From DAIOEK01 sp964648485 (lineage in GTDB: Bacteria > Chloroflexota > Anaerolineae > Anaerolineales > Anaerolineaceae), in assembly GCA_964648485.1 (NCBI GenBank), contig CAZYOF010000017.1, positions 4,896-68,895 of the forward strand: a DNA stretch of 64,000 nt, read 5' to 3'. The notes under the pieces were generated by a model. It saw nothing but the letters and a program-made list of their open reading frames with translations, was not told the origin of the DNA and searched no databases. Shown here piece by piece: positions 55,162-63,862 of the stretch (position 1 is the first letter of the stretch; every line of letters begins with the position of its first letter). Made by a program: the position numbers and the translations under genes.

Positions 55162-56454
55162 ATGTCAAAGTTGTACCGAATCACTATGCTGGTCGTGCTA
55201 GTTGCAATGGTTCTCGGCATGACCGCCTGTGGAGCCAAGCCGGAATCCACAGTGAAAGAAGTTAAAGTTCTCGCTATGCAGCAAGCGGGTCCCACTCCCG
55301 AGGAAATGAATGAGATTGTTGCTAAATTTAATAAAAGCAACCCGGATGTAAATGTTACCATTGATTATGTTTCTTACGACGCCCTGCATGACAAAATTGC
55401 AACCTCAATGGCTACCAATCCACCCGCTTACGATGTTGTGTTAGTAGATGACATCTGGTATGCGGAATTCGCTAAGAACGGTTACCTTTGGGATGTAACC
55501 AGCAAGATCGCTCCGGAAACCAAAGATGCGATTTTTGCTGCTGCATGGGATATCACCACAGTGAATGGTGTTACATACGGCATGCCCTGGCTTTTGGATG
55601 AGAAGTACTTCTTCTACAATGAAAAAATGTTAGCGGATGCCGGCATTGCTGCGCCTCCAAAAACTTGGGAAGAATTAGAAGCACAGTCTCTGATCTTGAA
55701 AGAAAAGGGAATCGTGGAATATCCGATTGTCTGGTCATGGGCTCAGGCAGAAACAGCAATTTGTGACTTTGTCGCTTTACTCTATGGAAATGGTGGAAGA
55801 TTCACCGATGAAAATGGCAACCCTGCTTTTAATGAAGCCGCTGGCGTGGAAACACTCCAATGGATGGTTGATTCAATTGATAAGGGTATTGTCAATCCAG
55901 CTTCCATATCCTATGTAGAAGAAGACGTCCGTAATACATTCTCACAGGGAAAAGCAGCATTTGCGATTAACTGGCTCTATATGTACGAACTTGCAGCCAT
56001 TAATCCGGATGAATCGCAGGTTGTTGGACAAGTAAAAATGAGCTTAATTCCAGTTTTTGAAGGAAATGCTGCCCCAAGCTCGAGTATCAATGGTTCCATG
56101 GGATTCTCTGTTGTCGATAAATCTCCCAACCGGGAAGCTGCATGGAAGTATGTTGAATTCCTGACCAGCGAAGATATCCAACGCGAATATTCTGCGCATC
56201 TTCCTCCTGTCTGGAGTGGAAATTATGAAGGTGAAGCTCTTAACGAACTGATGGCGTTGAATGAATCCAATCCCGTAACTGTTCCCATGTTTAAAGAGCA
56301 GTTCCCCTATTCACATGTACGCCCGAAAGTGCCTTATTATGCTGAGGGTTCAAAAGCACTGCAATTGGCATTACAAGAAGCATTAACCAAGACAAAAACT
56401 CCGCAGCAAGCATTGGATGACGCTGCAGCAAAATGGATTGAACTCGCCAAGTAA
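55162..56454 (+). CDS. sugar ABC transporter substrate-binding lipoprotein
   Basis: The 430-residue protein has a lipoprotein signal peptide ending GMTAC near residue 22, and an extracellular solute-binding domain of the maltose-binding type (PEEMNEIVAKFNKSNPDVNV; later AWKYVEFLTSEDIQREYSAH). The start at 55162 is set by AAGGAGG seven bases upstream; longer readings lie within the gntR gene. It should capture a sugar or oligosaccharide for the two permeases that follow. The exact ligand is unknown. A stable hairpin follows at 56472. Confidence 0.92.
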   Translation: MSKLYRITMLVVLVAMVLGMTACGAKPESTVKEVKVLAMQQAGPTPEEMNEIVAKFNKSNPDVNVTIDYVSYDALHDKIATSMATNPPAYDVVLVDDIWYAEFAKNGYLWDVTSKIAPETKDAIFAAAWDITTVNGVTYGMPWLLDEKYFFYNEKMLADAGIAAPPKTWEELEAQSLILKEKGIVEYPIVWSWAQAETAICDFVALLYGNGGRFTDENGNPAFNEAAGVETLQWMVDSIDKGIVNPASISYVEEDVRNTFSQGKAAFAINWLYMYELAAINPDESQVVGQVKMSLIPVFEGNAAPSSSINGSMGFSVVDKSPNREAAWKYVEFLTSEDIQREYSAHLPPVWSGNYEGEALNELMALNESNPVTVPMFKEQFPYSHVRPKVPYYAEGSKALQLALQEALTKTKTPQQALDDAAAKWIELAK

Positions 56455-56471
56455 AACAATATTATCTTTAA

Positions 56472-56498
56472 GGATTGGGCGGTAAACCCGCCCAATCC
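56472..56498 (+). other. intercistronic hairpin between binding-protein and permease genes
   Basis: An 11-bp stem (GGATTGGGCGG / CCGCCCAATCC) with a 5-base loop lies between the two genes without a T-tract. Such hairpins often stabilise the upstream mRNA so that more binding protein than permease is made. Confidence 0.75.
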
Positions 56499-56516
56499 GT
56501 TCCAGGATTATTCTTG

Positions 56517-57416
56517 ATGCGAAAATTGTTCTCTTTACACCAGCAAGAGGAACGCGATGGTTTATTGATGCTTCTGCCTGCCATTGGTGTTATCGGGGTG
56601 ATTTCATTATTACCGGTTCTATTCACCCTGGTATTAAGTTTCACAGATACTCCTTTATCCAATCCGACACCACAAAATTTTGTAGGTTTAAAGAACTTTT
56701 TAGAATTTATCAATAGTAGAGATTTCTGGTCATCGATCTGGCGGACATTTTATTTCACGGCAGTTTCTGTTGGATTGGAATTGATACTTGGAATGGGCAT
56801 TGCGTTGTTGATCCACGCAAAACCATTTGGGTGGCAATTTTTACGCGCCAGTCTAATCATTCCATGGGCTGTTCCGACCATCGTGAACGGGGCTATCTGG
56901 CGGTGGATTTACAATGCAGATTATGGGGCGTTGAACGGATTGTTGTATTCATTGGGAATTATTGAGAAATATCAAGCATGGTTGACCAAACCTTTTCTGG
57001 CGATGAATCTTGTCATCATTGCCGATGTATGGCATAGCGTACCATTTATTGCTCTAATCCTTCAGGCTGCACTGGCAACCATTCCAAGTGAGATCGAAGA
57101 AGCTTCTATGATTGATGGTGCAAGTGTGTGGCAAAGATTTGTTCATATTCGCTTGCAATTATTACGCCCAGCCATCCTGGTTGCTCTTGTCGTACGTACG
57201 GTTGAAGCATTCAGAGTGTTTGACATTATCTATGTGATCACACAAGGTGGACCAGCATTTGGCACTGTTACCATCTCTTACCTCACTTATCTCGAATCGT
57301 TTACATATAGACACCTCGGATCAGGAGCTGCTTTATCTTTCCTGATATCTGCAATTACACTTTTACTGGCATTAATATATATTCGAATACTATATCGGCC
57401 GGAGATGCAAAAATGA
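56517..57416 (+). CDS. sugar ABC transporter permease (MalF-like)
   Basis: The 299-residue membrane protein has six helices, starting at GLLMLLPAIGVIGVISLLP, with the cytosolic EAA-type loop EIEEASMIDGASVWQRFVHI that contacts the ATPase. The start at 56517 is preferred to a TTG at 56475 that lies inside a hairpin; AGGA is nearby. The stop overlaps the next permease gene by 4 bases. It forms the importer channel with its partner for the binding protein at 55162. Confidence 0.92.
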   Translation: MRKLFSLHQQEERDGLLMLLPAIGVIGVISLLPVLFTLVLSFTDTPLSNPTPQNFVGLKNFLEFINSRDFWSSIWRTFYFTAVSVGLELILGMGIALLIHAKPFGWQFLRASLIIPWAVPTIVNGAIWRWIYNADYGALNGLLYSLGIIEKYQAWLTKPFLAMNLVIIADVWHSVPFIALILQAALATIPSEIEEASMIDGASVWQRFVHIRLQLLRPAILVALVVRTVEAFRVFDIIYVITQGGPAFGTVTISYLTYLESFTYRHLGSGAALSFLISAITLLLALIYIRILYRPEMQK

Positions 57417-58273
57417 AACAAATTAGACGCTTCATTAAAAAATCCTGGCTGGTTGTTTTTATGGTCCCTGTCCTCTTGTTCATCTATGCCCCTATCACCT
57501 GGCTGGTCACATCATCCATATCGACCCGGGCTGAACTGTTAGCAATGCCCCCCAGGTTTTTTCCAGAAAACCCCACATTAAAAAACTATTTGGATATTTT
57601 AGTTCCGGGAACTGCTGTTTCAGAAGTGGCACGCACGTTTAAAATAACCCTGGCAAATTCACTCATTGTAGCTTTGACGACTACGGCTATTTGTTTATTG
57701 ATCGCATCACTGTCTGCGTATGCTCTGGCAAGATTGAAATTACGCTATAAGAATTCATTTATGATGGGAATTCTAAGTATCCGCATGATTCCCGAAATTT
57801 CACTGGTGATTCCCCTCTTTATTGCCGCGGCAAAATTAGGATGGCTCGATAAACCTCTGGTTCTTATTGTTACTTACCTTAGTTTTGCCCTCCCATTCGC
57901 CATATGGATGTTGACTACATTTTTTGAGACTATCCCCATTGAAATGGAAGATGCTGCATTGATAGATGGGTCATCCAGATTAAATACATTATTTAAAGTG
58001 ATATTACCTCTGGCAACACCTGGTATTGTATCAACTGCGCTGTTTATTTTCTTGCTTGCATGGGATGAATTTTTCTTTGCTCTGATCTTTACCAGTACAA
58101 CTGCGGCAAAAACCGTACCGGTGGCAATTGCAGAGTTCACAGGGAGATATGCAGTAGATATTACTGCCATGATGACCGGCGGTGTGCTCGCAGCGTTACC
58201 GCCTGTAATCCTTGCACTGATTTTCCAACGTTACATCGTCAGTGGGCTTTCTGCTGGAGCTGTGAAGGGATGA
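57413..58273 (+). CDS. sugar ABC transporter permease (MalG-like)
   Basis: The 286-residue permease has six membrane helices (VFMVPVLLFIYAPITWLVTS and onward) and the EAA loop EMEDAALIDGSSRLNTLFKV that docks the ATPase. It overlaps the upstream permease and downstream ROK kinase genes by 4 bases each, so translation is coupled. No ATPase gene is part of the operon; a shared ATPase such as an MsiK/MalK-type protein from elsewhere must be used. Confidence 0.92.
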   Translation: MKQIRRFIKKSWLVVFMVPVLLFIYAPITWLVTSSISTRAELLAMPPRFFPENPTLKNYLDILVPGTAVSEVARTFKITLANSLIVALTTTAICLLIASLSAYALARLKLRYKNSFMMGILSIRMIPEISLVIPLFIAAAKLGWLDKPLVLIVTYLSFALPFAIWMLTTFFETIPIEMEDAALIDGSSRLNTLFKVILPLATPGIVSTALFIFLLAWDEFFFALIFTSTTAAKTVPVAIAEFTGRYAVDITAMMTGGVLAALPPVILALIFQRYIVSGLSAGAVKG

Positions 58274-59232
58274 AGAAATCTGTATTTATTGGAATTGATC
58301 TGGGCGGTACAAATGTACGCATTGGATTAGTAACAGAGCATGGAGAAATTCTATTTCGAGTATCTAAGTCTATTCAAGCTAAGGCAGGACCGGAAAATGG
58401 AATTCGAAAAATAACAGACTTAATTGATGAAATAATAAAGAATACAGGATTTCAACCTGAAGGGATTGGTTTTGGAGCAACGGGTCCCGTTGACCATCTA
58501 CAAGGAGTCATTAACAACCCATACACATTACCAACTTGGGAGAATGTGGATGTAGTAACACCAATACAAGAGAAATTCAAACTTCCAGTTTCTCTGGAGA
58601 ATGATGCAGACGTTGCCGCACTTGGAGAGACCTGGATAGGAGCGGGAAAAGGATATAGAAATGTAGCAGTTGTCACGGTAGGGACAGGGATTGGCACAGC
58701 TTTTATTCGTGATGGAAGGATATTAAGGGGATTTAACCAATATCACCCCGAAGGAGGGCATATTCCATTAGATCCGAATGGGCCCAAGTGTTACTGTGGT
58801 GCATTTGGTTGCTGGGAATCCCTAGCATCAGGTAGTGCCATCGCGGAACACGCTAAAAGGATGCTGCCAGTGTATCCACATTCAACATTAAATGAAGATA
58901 TAACTACTAATAATTTGACAGCAAAAAATGTGATACAGGCAGCACAAAAAGGCGATGAATTAGGGGAAAAAGTATTTCTACAATCTGCAAAATATCTTGG
59001 TTTGGGTTTAGTGAGCTTAATTCACTTCCATATGCCCGAATGTATCATTCTGACTGGTGGTGTCATGGAATCATTCTCCCTTTATTCCCCAGTATTAGCG
59101 GAAGTCATCCAACAACATAGTGTGATGAATCCCCTTAATGAAATACCCATAGTTCTGGCAAAGATTGGTCAAGAGGCAGGTATGGTCGGAGCAGCCAGGG
59201 CTGCAATGTTAGAAAGTTCACCACAATCATAA
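58270..59232 (+). CDS. ROK-family sugar kinase
   Basis: The 320-residue protein shows the ROK ATP-binding start GIDLGGTNVRIGLV, the catalytic segment LENDADVAALGE and the zinc-binding CYCGAFGCWE. ROK kinases phosphorylate glucose, N-acetylglucosamine, N-acetylmannosamine or related sugars at C6. It lacks an N-terminal helix-turn-helix, so it is an enzyme and not a repressor. Coupling to the importer genes suggests that it phosphorylates the incoming sugar. Confidence 0.92.
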   Translation: MKKSVFIGIDLGGTNVRIGLVTEHGEILFRVSKSIQAKAGPENGIRKITDLIDEIIKNTGFQPEGIGFGATGPVDHLQGVINNPYTLPTWENVDVVTPIQEKFKLPVSLENDADVAALGETWIGAGKGYRNVAVVTVGTGIGTAFIRDGRILRGFNQYHPEGGHIPLDPNGPKCYCGAFGCWESLASGSAIAEHAKRMLPVYPHSTLNEDITTNNLTAKNVIQAAQKGDELGEKVFLQSAKYLGLGLVSLIHFHMPECIILTGGVMESFSLYSPVLAEVIQQHSVMNPLNEIPIVLAKIGQEAGMVGAARAAMLESSPQS

Positions 59233-59244
59233 GGGATAAAAAAG

Positions 59245-60285
59245 ATGCAACCATCACCATATATACTCGATATTCTGGCTCAGCCAGGCGCATTGCGAAC
59301 TGCAATTCAGAATTTTCCGTATGAAAAACTAGAAGAAGTGCGCACCAAAATCAACAATCAGGATGTAAAAAAGATTATTCTCACTGGAATGGGATCTTCA
59401 TACAATAGTGCCTATCCAGCATTTCTGGATCTTCAATCACTATCCATTCCTTCTGTATTAATAAATTCTGCCGAGCTTCTTCATTATGGACTTTCATCCA
59501 TTGATGAACGAACTTTATTGTGGATGAATTCTCAATCCGGGCGAAGCGTAGAAATTGTGCGTATTATTGAAAAACTGAAAAACAATAGACCTGGTTTTCA
59601 ATTGAGCATGACGAATTATTTAGACAGTCCTCTCGCATTAAGTGCAGATATGGCAGTCCATATTCATGCAGGAGCCGAAGCGACTGTCAGTACAAAAACA
59701 TACATCAATACAACATCTCTACTACTTTTGACAACCCATCTACTCCGGGGAAAGGATTGGGAAGGACTGCAAAAACAGATGTTGCGAGCAGCAGACGCCA
59801 TTGAAGAATATCTCAGCCGATGGCAGGAAAGAATAACCAGGTTGGATCATTTGTTGGGTGAAGTGAAGAAGCTGGTCATTCTTGGAAGGGGACCATCCAT
59901 GGGGGCAGTATGGAATGGTTCGCTTGTCAATAAAGAAGCTGCCAAATGTACTTTTGAAGGAATGAATTCAGCAGATTTCAGACATGGTCCTCTTGAACTT
60001 GTAGATAAAGATTTTACAGTCCTCATTTTTGAAGGTTCAGAAAAAACTGCGAAAATTAATTATGATCTGGCAAAGGAAGTGGTAAATCTAAAAGGGAAAG
60101 CTTTTTGGATTTCTCCCCGTATTGATGATTCCCTGCCAACAATTCAAATTCCCCTGGTTCAAGAGGACGTATTACCTCTTGTAGAAATTTTGCCCTTACA
60201 ATTGTTAAGTATATTAATGGCTAATCGCAACGGTTTTATACCCGGTCAGTTTAGATTTATTGGAAAAGTTACTGAAAAGGAATAG
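59245..60285 (+). CDS. double-SIS sugar-phosphate isomerase/deglycase (GlmS/AgaS-like)
   Basis: The 346-residue protein has two SIS domains, seen in the first as IILTGMGSSYNSAYPAFLDL with SQSGRSVE, and in the second as LVILGRGPSMGAVWNGSLVN with SADFRHGPLELVD. This layout matches the isomerase half of GlmS and its catabolic relatives (AgaS, FrlB, NagB-II), which deaminate or isomerise amino-sugar phosphates. It lacks the GlmS glutaminase domain. After import and ROK phosphorylation it would convert the sugar phosphate to fructose 6-phosphate. The substrate is inferred. Confidence 0.86.
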   Translation: MQPSPYILDILAQPGALRTAIQNFPYEKLEEVRTKINNQDVKKIILTGMGSSYNSAYPAFLDLQSLSIPSVLINSAELLHYGLSSIDERTLLWMNSQSGRSVEIVRIIEKLKNNRPGFQLSMTNYLDSPLALSADMAVHIHAGAEATVSTKTYINTTSLLLLTTHLLRGKDWEGLQKQMLRAADAIEEYLSRWQERITRLDHLLGEVKKLVILGRGPSMGAVWNGSLVNKEAAKCTFEGMNSADFRHGPLELVDKDFTVLIFEGSEKTAKINYDLAKEVVNLKGKAFWISPRIDDSLPTIQIPLVQEDVLPLVEILPLQLLSILMANRNGFIPGQFRFIGKVTEKE

Positions 60286-60348
60286 TTTTTATAAAATATC
60301 TTTTAAAAAGTAAAAAAGATAACAAATCAGATTGATTCAGGTTAAACA

Positions 60349-60387
60349 AAAAAATATCTCCCGAAATTTGATTGGGAGATATTTTTT
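60349..60387. terminator. bidirectional terminator between the two sugar ABC operons
   Basis: A 14-bp stem (AAAAAATATCTCCC / GGGAGATATTTTTT) with an 11-base loop has A-tract and T-tract on each side, so it works in both directions. It lies between the convergent ends at 60285 and 60406. Confidence 0.88.
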
Positions 60388-60405
60388 TCTTGCAGTGTGT
60401 ACTGC

Positions 60406-61518
60406 TTATCCTTTTACACCGCCAACTGCCAATCCGCTTACGAGATACCGTTGAAGGAAGGCAAAAATTAGAATCGGTGGGATAGAAATCAATATTGCCA
60501 TCGCAGAGAATTCAGACCAGGGAGTTCCCGAGGCGTACTGTCCAACCATACCTCGTAATACCATTGGCAGAGTGAAAGTGGATGGATTCGTTAAGAAGGT
60601 CCAGGAGAGGATAAACTCAGACCAGCCTGTCAGAAAGCCCCATAAGGCGGTCACGGCGATACCAGGTACGGCAAGGGGCAGGATCACACGAATGAATCCT
60701 TGCGCCCTCGTACAGCCGTCAATCTGGGCTGCTTCCTCCAGGTCATACGGGAGAGAGTCAATATAACCCTTCATATTCCATATTGCAAACGGTAATGCAG
60801 TTGAGGTAAATGCAATTGCAAGACCTAAGAGTGAATTTCTCAATCCGACCGAGTTCAACAGTACAAATAGGGGCGCAAGGGTTCCACCTGGCGGGATCAT
60901 CAATACAAGAACAAATCCGAGCATACCCAATCTGCGACCCGGGAAAACAAGACGTGAAAATGCATACGCTGCGGTGATGCCAATGATTACTGATCCGAAA
61001 GCTGTACCACCAGCAACCAAAAGACTGTTTCGGAGCAATTCAGGGAAAGTGACAGGATTGGGTGAAGGTTTTTGGAGTATCGAAATGAATGAATTAAGTG
61101 TCGCACCGGGCGGGATAATGGTAATACCCTGAGGACGTGAGAAATCGCGCGGATCCAGTGCCATGGAGATGATCCATAAAACCGGGAACAAAACAGTTGC
61201 CAATATGACAAGCAGGATAATCTGCAATAAATCAATACGCATGGTTTCCCGTGCGCGTTTAAAATCCTTTCCCTTGCGTATAGCAATCAGGAGTGATAAA
61301 TAACGTTTAAAAACCAAACCCCCAAAAGCTATCAGAAAGATCCCAAGTACAATTCGCGGAGCCGCTACAATCGTTTCCGTTGATACAATTCCCAGGATGA
61401 GGGAATATGCACCATAACCAATTAATCCTATTGAAATTGCGAAAACCAAATAAGCCCATCCAATAGCAATTCCGGTTTTAGTTTCCAATTGCGCGCGAGA
61501 GGTTTCCAGCGTTGTCAT
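60406..61518 (-). CDS. sugar ABC permease (MalG-like) with N-terminal extension
   Basis: The 370-residue permease is about 90 residues longer than usual MalG-type proteins. The extra N-terminus has two membrane segments (GWAYLVFAISIGLIGYGAYS and IVLGIFLIAFGGLVF) plus a basic loop (IRKGKDFKRARETMR). The core then has the standard six helices and the EAA loop DLEEAAQIDGCTRAQGFIRV. A strong AAAGGAG precedes the ATG. It is the last gene of the second operon and acts with the permease at 61531. Confidence 0.9.
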   Translation of the reverse strand: MTTLETSRAQLETKTGIAIGWAYLVFAISIGLIGYGAYSLILGIVSTETIVAAPRIVLGIFLIAFGGLVFKRYLSLLIAIRKGKDFKRARETMRIDLLQIILLVILATVLFPVLWIISMALDPRDFSRPQGITIIPPGATLNSFISILQKPSPNPVTFPELLRNSLLVAGGTAFGSVIIGITAAYAFSRLVFPGRRLGMLGFVLVLMIPPGGTLAPLFVLLNSVGLRNSLLGLAIAFTSTALPFAIWNMKGYIDSLPYDLEEAAQIDGCTRAQGFIRVILPLAVPGIAVTALWGFLTGWSEFILSWTFLTNPSTFTLPMVLRGMVGQYASGTPWSEFSAMAILISIPPILIFAFLQRYLVSGLAVGGVKG

Positions 61519-61530
61519 AGCTTTTCTCCT

Positions 61531-62538
61531 TTACGCGTAGTAAGGCTCGGTAGCCTTAGTAATTTTATTTGTGATCAACGTAATGATCGCAAGGATGATG
61601 AAAACTATAATATTGAAAGCTGATGCAACCCCATACCAACCCTGTGGATTAACCAGCTTAAAGCCCTGAGTTACGAGGATTTCAGTCAATCCGACTGGTC
61701 CTCCACCTGTAACGAAGTAGATGATATTGAATTGATTAAACGTCATCATAATTCCGATCATGATTGCCGGCACCATCGCAGGGCGGATGAGAGGAAGGGT
61801 AATCAGCCAGATTTTATTCAAACCTGAAATTCCATCCATTTCAGCAGCTTCATAGACTTCTTTTGGAATACTCTGTAATGCTCCTGTTGCTATAACCATC
61901 ATAAATGGCCAGCCAAGCCAGACATTGGCAATCAGAACGGCGATAAATGCCAACGGAAGTACTAATCCAATCTGGGGAAGATTTATAAAAGGTGTAGGCT
62001 CCAAAAGCCAGCGGATATTACCCCTAAGCCCAATCTCCTGTAGAAGCAGGTTGATCCCACCAAATTTATCATGCCACATATTAGCCCACATCATCCCGGC
62101 TACCAGTGAAGGAAGAGCCCAGGGGATGACAAAAAGGCTTCGATAAATCCGTTTTCCGGGCATGCTATCCTGGTTTAAGATTAAGGCAACAGCAATACCA
62201 ATTACTACATGAAGGAAAACGTTAATAAAAGTCCAAAAGAGATTAAAAATAAAAATTCTGAAAAAATCGTAATTTGTTACCGGTAATCCACGAAAGATAA
62301 CGTTAATATAGTTTGTTAAACCTACCAGATTCGGATCCATCAGACGCAGGTTTTTAAGTTGAAAATCCGTAAATGACATCCAAACCTGGTAAAGCAATGG
62401 ATAGAATGTAATAAATAACATGATTAACAGGGCAGGCAATATATATAGATATGCCAAGCCCATATTGGGGTATTTGTGTGTTAAATTTTGGAACCAATTG
62501 CGTTTTTTAGCGGATAGATCTGTTGATGTTGATTCCAT
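61531..62538 (-). CDS. sugar ABC permease (MalF-like)
   Basis: The 335-residue permease has its first helix at LAYLYILPALLIMLFITFYP and the cytosolic EAA loop EVYEAAEMDGISGLNKIWLI near the C-terminal third. AGGAGGG lies upstream of the start. It is preceded by a perfect 34-base palindrome and a binding-protein gene, and followed after 12 bases by its MalG-like partner. Likely ligand is a maltodextrin-like oligosaccharide, judged from family resemblance only. Confidence 0.92.
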   Translation of the reverse strand: MESTSTDLSAKKRNWFQNLTHKYPNMGLAYLYILPALLIMLFITFYPLLYQVWMSFTDFQLKNLRLMDPNLVGLTNYINVIFRGLPVTNYDFFRIFIFNLFWTFINVFLHVVIGIAVALILNQDSMPGKRIYRSLFVIPWALPSLVAGMMWANMWHDKFGGINLLLQEIGLRGNIRWLLEPTPFINLPQIGLVLPLAFIAVLIANVWLGWPFMMVIATGALQSIPKEVYEAAEMDGISGLNKIWLITLPLIRPAMVPAIMIGIMMTFNQFNIIYFVTGGGPVGLTEILVTQGFKLVNPQGWYGVASAFNIIVFIILAIITLITNKITKATEPYYA

Positions 62539-62598
62539 TTTCCCTCCTATGAAACCTAACAGATTATGAACTTAAGACTGTGGAGAGGAAAAGATAAG

Positions 62599-62632
62599 AA
62601 AATGGTGGGTAGAATATTCTACCCACCATTTT
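62599..62632 (-). other. perfect 34-base palindrome between binding-protein and permease genes
   Basis: The two 17-base halves AAAATGGTGGGTAGAAT and ATTCTACCCACCATTTT are exact reverse complements. As RNA it would form a long stable hairpin that partly ends transcription, with TTTT following, or protects the upstream mRNA. It lies 11 bases after the binding-protein stop codon. Confidence 0.9.
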
Positions 62633-62642
62633 AGATAATACG

Positions 62643-63830
62643 TTACTTGTTATTGGTTGTATTGATGAGGGAAGCAGCTTCAGCCAAAGCATCGGCAGGT
62701 GATTTAACGCCTTCGAGGATTTGGGTCATTGCATTTCCCATGGGATCCCAGGTTGCCCCGAGCTCAGATGCTACCGGGAAAGGATCAGAGGAAGGAACCT
62801 GTTTCAGGAAGCCGCCTACAACAGGATTGGAGGAGGTGTCGACAGAGGAGTTGGCAGGAATCCAGTTGGCTTCATTCAAGAAAGACTTCTGAACATCGGC
62901 GCTTGTGAAGTATTCAAAGAATTTCAAGGCAGCAGCCAACTGTTCAGGTGTGGCATTCACATTGATGGAGCCCATTTCTGATTGGTTCCAGGGGCGGGGT
63001 GTTGCTTTTCCGGGAATTACAGGAACAGCCATGACACCTACATTATCAGCACCCAGGTCTTTGATGAAGTCACCTGAGGCCCAGGGTCCCTGAATTCTGA
63101 AGGCTACCTGTCCCTGGCGGAAGAGGGTATCCATATCACCGTCGTTACCATCACAGGTGACGCCTTCTGATTTGCAGACTTTGTCGAAGTAGGCGTATGC
63201 TTCAGCACCTTCTGCGCTATCGAGGACCATCTTGAAATTTTCATCAAAGAATTTAGCACCGAAAGCGGGTCCCCACATATAGTTGTGGAACCAGTCTGCA
63301 GTGATAGCCATGCCGTTATCTTTTGCCAATGCCAGCAAACCATCAAAATCCTTAGGCTCTTCCGTTACTTTAGTCTTGTTGTAGAAAAGAGCAACTACTT
63401 TATTGTTGACAGGTATGCCAACAAGCTTCCCGCCAACTTTTCCACCTTCGACTGATGCAGGAACAAGATTAGAAAGAAAAGCGGTATTTGCCGGAATCTC
63501 TGCCAGCAGACCGGCAGAAGCATAACCAGCCATTCTATCCTGAGGTCCCATTGTTATGGTAGGACCAGTGCCTGCTGCAGCTTCAGTCTGGAATTTATTC
63601 TGAAGCTGATCAAAAGGAACTGCGAGCATTTCGACTTTGATATCTGTGTTGGCTGCCATAAAATCATTTACGGCTTTTGTGAACAAGGCTTCTTCTGTTT
63701 CAATATATCCATGCCAGATTGAAATGGTCACCGGACCCATGCTGGCTGCCGGTGGTGCCTTTGGTGCGCAGGCAGATAATGCCATTGCAAGTATTACGAT
63801 AACACTTAATGCAATCAAAACCTTCTTCAT
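62643..63830 (-). CDS. maltose/maltodextrin-type ABC substrate-binding lipoprotein
   Basis: The 395-residue protein has a lipoprotein signal ending in LSAC near residue 21. The solute-binding domain shows PVTISIWHGYIETEEALFTK at the start, TADWFHNYMWGPAFGAKFFD in the middle and GPWASGDFI later, fitting the MalE-like group. The start follows AGGAGG with six-base spacing. It is the first gene of the second sugar operon. The actual sugar is not determined. Confidence 0.92.
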   Translation of the reverse strand: MKKVLIALSVIVILAMALSACAPKAPPAASMGPVTISIWHGYIETEEALFTKAVNDFMAANTDIKVEMLAVPFDQLQNKFQTEAAAGTGPTITMGPQDRMAGYASAGLLAEIPANTAFLSNLVPASVEGGKVGGKLVGIPVNNKVVALFYNKTKVTEEPKDFDGLLALAKDNGMAITADWFHNYMWGPAFGAKFFDENFKMVLDSAEGAEAYAYFDKVCKSEGVTCDGNDGDMDTLFRQGQVAFRIQGPWASGDFIKDLGADNVGVMAVPVIPGKATPRPWNQSEMGSINVNATPEQLAAALKFFEYFTSADVQKSFLNEANWIPANSSVDTSSNPVVGGFLKQVPSSDPFPVASELGATWDPMGNAMTQILEGVKSPADALAEAASLINTTNNK

Positions 63831-63862
63831 ATATTTCCTCCTGGTTGGGTTTGAACCGTTTT

